From the NCBI GenBank assembly GCA_034769895.1, contig CM068367.1, positions 114,677,573 to 114,741,572 of the forward strand: a DNA stretch of 64,000 bases, in the 5' to 3' direction. The stretch comes from Magicicada septendecula (Eukaryota; Arthropoda; Insecta; Hemiptera; Cicadidae). Below the pieces are notes generated by a model. It was not told where the DNA came from, ran no database searches, and was given only the letters and a program-made list of their open reading frames with translations. The translations under genes were made by a program, and so were the position numbers. Below, in pieces: positions 60,625 to 64,000 of the stretch (positions within the stretch are counted from its first letter, which is position 1; each line of letters begins with the position of its first letter).

Positions 60625-62305
60625 CAATTAATACGTCGTTTCGACACAACTGACCGAGATCAACATATTTAATGGTTATATAATGGATATCATTAAAATG
60701 AAGACTCGATTGACTTGAGCGCTTGGGTTTTGAAACGACTAACGTGGGAACTCTGTGGCCAATTAAATATTCAACTCAGTGTTTGTCCGTAATGCAACTG
60801 ATAAATACCTAATTGCACTGTAATTACAAATCGACACAAGCTACTCGCTGTTTGACATCGGGTGTGTTTCGCTCGTACATACACCGACCCATCCTTTAAT
60901 ACAAACAGATTTTTTTTCCTTCTTGCACGTAAATGCCAGTTTGAAACGTCACAGACAACAACGGCCCATCTCCTCAAAATGTGTCCTAAACGTAGTCAGG
61001 CAAGATGAAAACAATTGGAAAATACTTTCGAGCATTAATGGTATTACAATTCTTCGAAAATAAATGTTTTCTCCAATTTATTCTACGATTCTTCACACGC
61101 TTGCATAGTAAATAAATATATTTTTTTGATACTTTCCTTTCTTTGTTTATTTCCTAACAAGACCTATTTCATTTGAATTTTTAATACAAATTTACGTTAC
61201 TTGGACTTGTGCTACTTGTTTATGAGAACCTTTGTTTAGCCTTTGTTTAATGCTGTACAGAAACATGTCACCAACGTAACTACTCTGATGATAAAATATT
61301 AATTACCACTGATAACAGTTGTTTTGATGCCAAGCATTAAACCGTTAATTGTTCACAAACAGATAAGAATTTGAAGATTTAATACCTTCTTGCCTTTATA
61401 ATTTTTATTTATAACTAATATTATGTCCGTTAACGGCTACAGATTACTGCAGTCAATACGTTGTAATGTGAAAATCATCTGTAAACCAACACGACATTTT
61501 CGTACTTAAAATCCTCTGTAAATTTTCACTACGAAAATAGTATTTTCAAAGTCAAAATCCTATCAGCACTAGAATGAAGTTTGTTGTTTGCAAAAAGTGT
61601 AATAATGAAAATATTCATGATGGTAACAGTATACAAAAATAATGACGTTGATAATATTAGCAACAGTAATACATTCAACATACCAATGTATTACCATTAC
61701 AAGCGTCCTCAGAGCTGAAAACAGCTTATACGTTTCTAGTCTTAATAGACTGTTATTATTTGAGCAAAACGTATTAACAAATAAGTTATGATAGTCTTTG
61801 TTTATATCGGTTTAGTCCAAAAAATAAAATTAACACTAACAGTGTAGGCACCATCGTCGTGTTTACAATCTATTTCTCGTCTCTTTCCTATTAACTGTGT
61901 TATAATTATCTTAAACAAATAAACAGAAGTAGAAAAGTACACAGACATTGTCATCTCAGACACAATCACTTCAAGTATACAATAGATTAAAATAAATGAG
62001 AAGGGAAAATAATTAAATTTAAGTATTCTTCTACTTTTGTTTTCGACAATATATACAGTATACTTGATATTTTAAAACATAGTACCTTTAAACTACTAAT
62101 ATTACTTATATTTAAAAACTTTACGTAAAATAATTTTAGTTAATTTAAAAGGATCAAAATTATTTAATTTCATAAGACCACCAACGGAAAAATTTTAATT
62201 AACTTGTTTTTATTTGCTGAAGCCGGTGAGAGGAATAGTTTCCAGTGAGCTCAACTCTGTCTCACTCGGGTAAACAATTACTCCTTATAAATTGTAGATC
62301 ATCGA
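60625..62305. other. unannotated AT-rich DNA
   Basis: No gene, RNA or repeat boundary supported. Confidence 0.35.
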
Positions 62306-62309
62306 AGGA

Positions 62310-62344
62310 TTAGGGACACAAAGACTATCAAACTGTGTCCCTAA
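62310..62344. repeat. perfect 11-bp hairpin
   Basis: TTAGGGACACA (62310-62320), 13-base loop, TGTGTCCCTAA (62334-62344). The stem is too short for a microRNA precursor. Confidence 0.8.
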
Positions 62345-63655
62345 GATGAATTAGGGCGAATATGGGTCGTGCAGAAAAAATAACCTATTTGAAAGACTGG
62401 TGTGTTTAAACATATTTAATTAAAACAAAAAGGTTAACAGAAAAATATAAAGCCAGATGTAGTAATATACTTTTAAAAAATTAAAGTTTTTCATCTGTTG
62501 TTTTGTGGATATTTTTGAGTTTGTAAATTAAGTAATTTGAAGGCTCTCTTAATTACCCGTTAATTCTTAATGAAATAGTGATGAATTGGATAAGCTAACA
62601 CTAAAATAGGTATAAATTGTCAGAGACATAAGCCAAAAATAAGAGAAACCTATTTTTTAATAGAATTTTATAATTTTATATATGAGAAGAGAATGAAAGT
62701 ATCTAGCCAAGTGAACATTTTTAAATGCGCAGGTGAATCTGTAATGAACTGCATCGTAAAAATCAAGCTACGTTGTTCGCACTGTCGTAAAATGTTTTCC
62801 GCTTTATGTGGCATGAGAATACAAATCACAGTTAATGGCATGGTATGGTGGATACTGGATTTTACTATCTAATACAAAAATCGCTGCAGACAAAAATAAG
62901 GCAATAAAACTTCACATTTTCATCAATCTGCGTTAGCGCCGCTTACAGCTGCCGTTTGCATCTGGGACATCTCTTACCGGCAGAAAACAGATGCAACATC
63001 AATCTCTCAAATGAGAATGACAATAAACTTATGGATGATTTTCGCGTTTCTTTAGTTTTATACTTTTGTAGTCGACTTCTTAATATTTCCGATTTACAGC
63101 TTTCTCATATATCCACTGGTACACTGTAATTTTATTTGTATCTAAAGTTAGTTCGAATAAACGAGTGGATAAATACTTTCAGCGTCCTTTGTACACTTTT
63201 TTATCTAATACGTATTACAAAGTAAACACAGACTTTTGTCATGCAGTGTTTTATATCAACTTATTTCATCTCGACTAAACTGATTACAGTTTCTCATAAA
63301 CTATTAAAATTGTGATCGTAACATTTCCGTTCTACGTTACACGTGGAACTTATCCTTTCTGAAACTCGTCCTTTGCGATATAAAATTTAAGTCACTGGTA
63401 TGTTCGACATTTTTGTTTTCTGTCTGTCGGCATTTCACCTTTGATCAATATAAAAATGTTTCCTTCACCAGTATAAAAAATGATTTTCGTTGTTAATAAC
63501 TATTTCTTTTGTTCAATGCGATTTACAACGTTACGCTATCTTTTATTTTATCTGAGCTCCTTTATGTTTCTGTTATTCAGCCTTTTATGATCACAATTGT
63601 TCATAGATGTTTATATACAACGTTTATTTTTCTTTAGCAAAAGTGTCTACGATAG
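62345..63655. other. unannotated AT-rich DNA
   Basis: No supported feature. Confidence 0.35.
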
Positions 63656-63659
63656 GTTT

Positions 63660-64000
63660 TATCTGGATGCTTTCCATTTTTCTCCGTTCTGCGTGTTTCT
63701 CTTGACCTGATTATAGCTCCATCCGTGTTTAGTGTCATCAAGCATTCCAACCTTTCTTCTTACCCGTCGTCTCTCTCTTGCACCTTCCTCCCCTTTATGA
63801 TCGTTAGCTACATATAGTTTTTGCTGCTTTTCGCTATCTTGTTAATTTCAGCAGTTTTCTTTCCTGTCCTATTTTCATCAGCACTTCATCGTTTCTCACA
63901 AGCAGTCCATTTCTCCTGTACATTCTTCGCCCAACCGCATTTCAAAGTTTCCAAATACCTATCTTCTTTCTTTCAAATAGTTCACGCTTCACTGCCATAT
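63660..64000 (-). pseudogene. LINE ORF2 C-terminal relic, cut by window edge
   Basis: Minus-strand translation from the right edge shows GSEA-TI-KKEDRYLETLKC, then NVQEKWTACEKR, then ENRTGKKTAEINKIAKS and an ERDDG-EERLECLM-like block. This follows the YGSEAWT..K.D..RLE.FEMWCW, ..ISWTD, EKR.LL..I.KR order of the LINE region just after the reverse transcriptase. The reverse transcriptase itself would lie beyond the window. Stops and frame changes mark it as decayed. Confidence 0.6.

Overview
The window looks like AT-rich, non-coding animal DNA, most likely from an insect with a large, transposon-loaded genome such as a cockroach, termite, stick insect or orthopteroid. The order is an inference. 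The evidence is long dinucleotide and trinucleotide arrays, tRNA-derived SINEs, many decayed pieces of one broad class of non-LTR retrotransposon (LINE), a piggyBac relic, and the absence of any long intact host gene, operon or bacterial gene density. Most longer open frames are microsatellite translations or chance frames in T-rich strands.

Layout. 0.4-1.3 kb: a diverged repeat pair. 2.6-3.6 kb: an antisense LINE 3' end, then a complete 281-bp tRNA-derived SINE with an 11-bp target-site duplication. 8.4 kb: a cluster of CRE-like sites. 9.7-10.8 kb: a decayed piggyBac transposase between two short direct repeats. 11.0-12.0 kb: a truncated second SINE and a non-autonomous inverted-repeat element. 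13.8-14.4 kb: an antisense LINE piece. 16.10-18.78 kb: the best-preserved element, a 2.67-kb DNA transposon with about 48-bp terminal inverted repeats and a DDE-like transposase interrupted by one frameshift and one stop codon. 21.8-22.9 kb: a dispersed repeat with an internal ~100-bp duplication. 23-37 kb: LINE relics on both strands, the largest microsatellites and an 89-bp x 3 minisatellite. 43.0 and 50.9 kb: two members of a foldback MITE family. 46 kb: a CpG-rich block with a candidate short first exon on the minus strand. 53.5-56.8 kb: LINE 3' end with a compound GAA/CAA array, a decayed reverse transcriptase and another LINE C-terminus. 59.7-60.6 kb: small GC-rich tandem repeats. 63.66 kb to the right edge: an antisense LINE piece.

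The parts do not form a pathway. The common thread is mobile-element turnover. LINE 3' ends repeatedly sit directly against GAA or GAT arrays, which suggests that LINE tails seeded several microsatellites. The most unusual item is the 16.1-18.8 kb transposon: its transposase does not look like Tc1/mariner, hAT or piggyBac, and it carries extra internal copies of a terminal motif. Host-gene evidence is limited to two weak candidates (31.2-31.4 kb 5' exon; 46.0 kb CpG-rich exon), so the window is probably intergenic or lies inside large introns.
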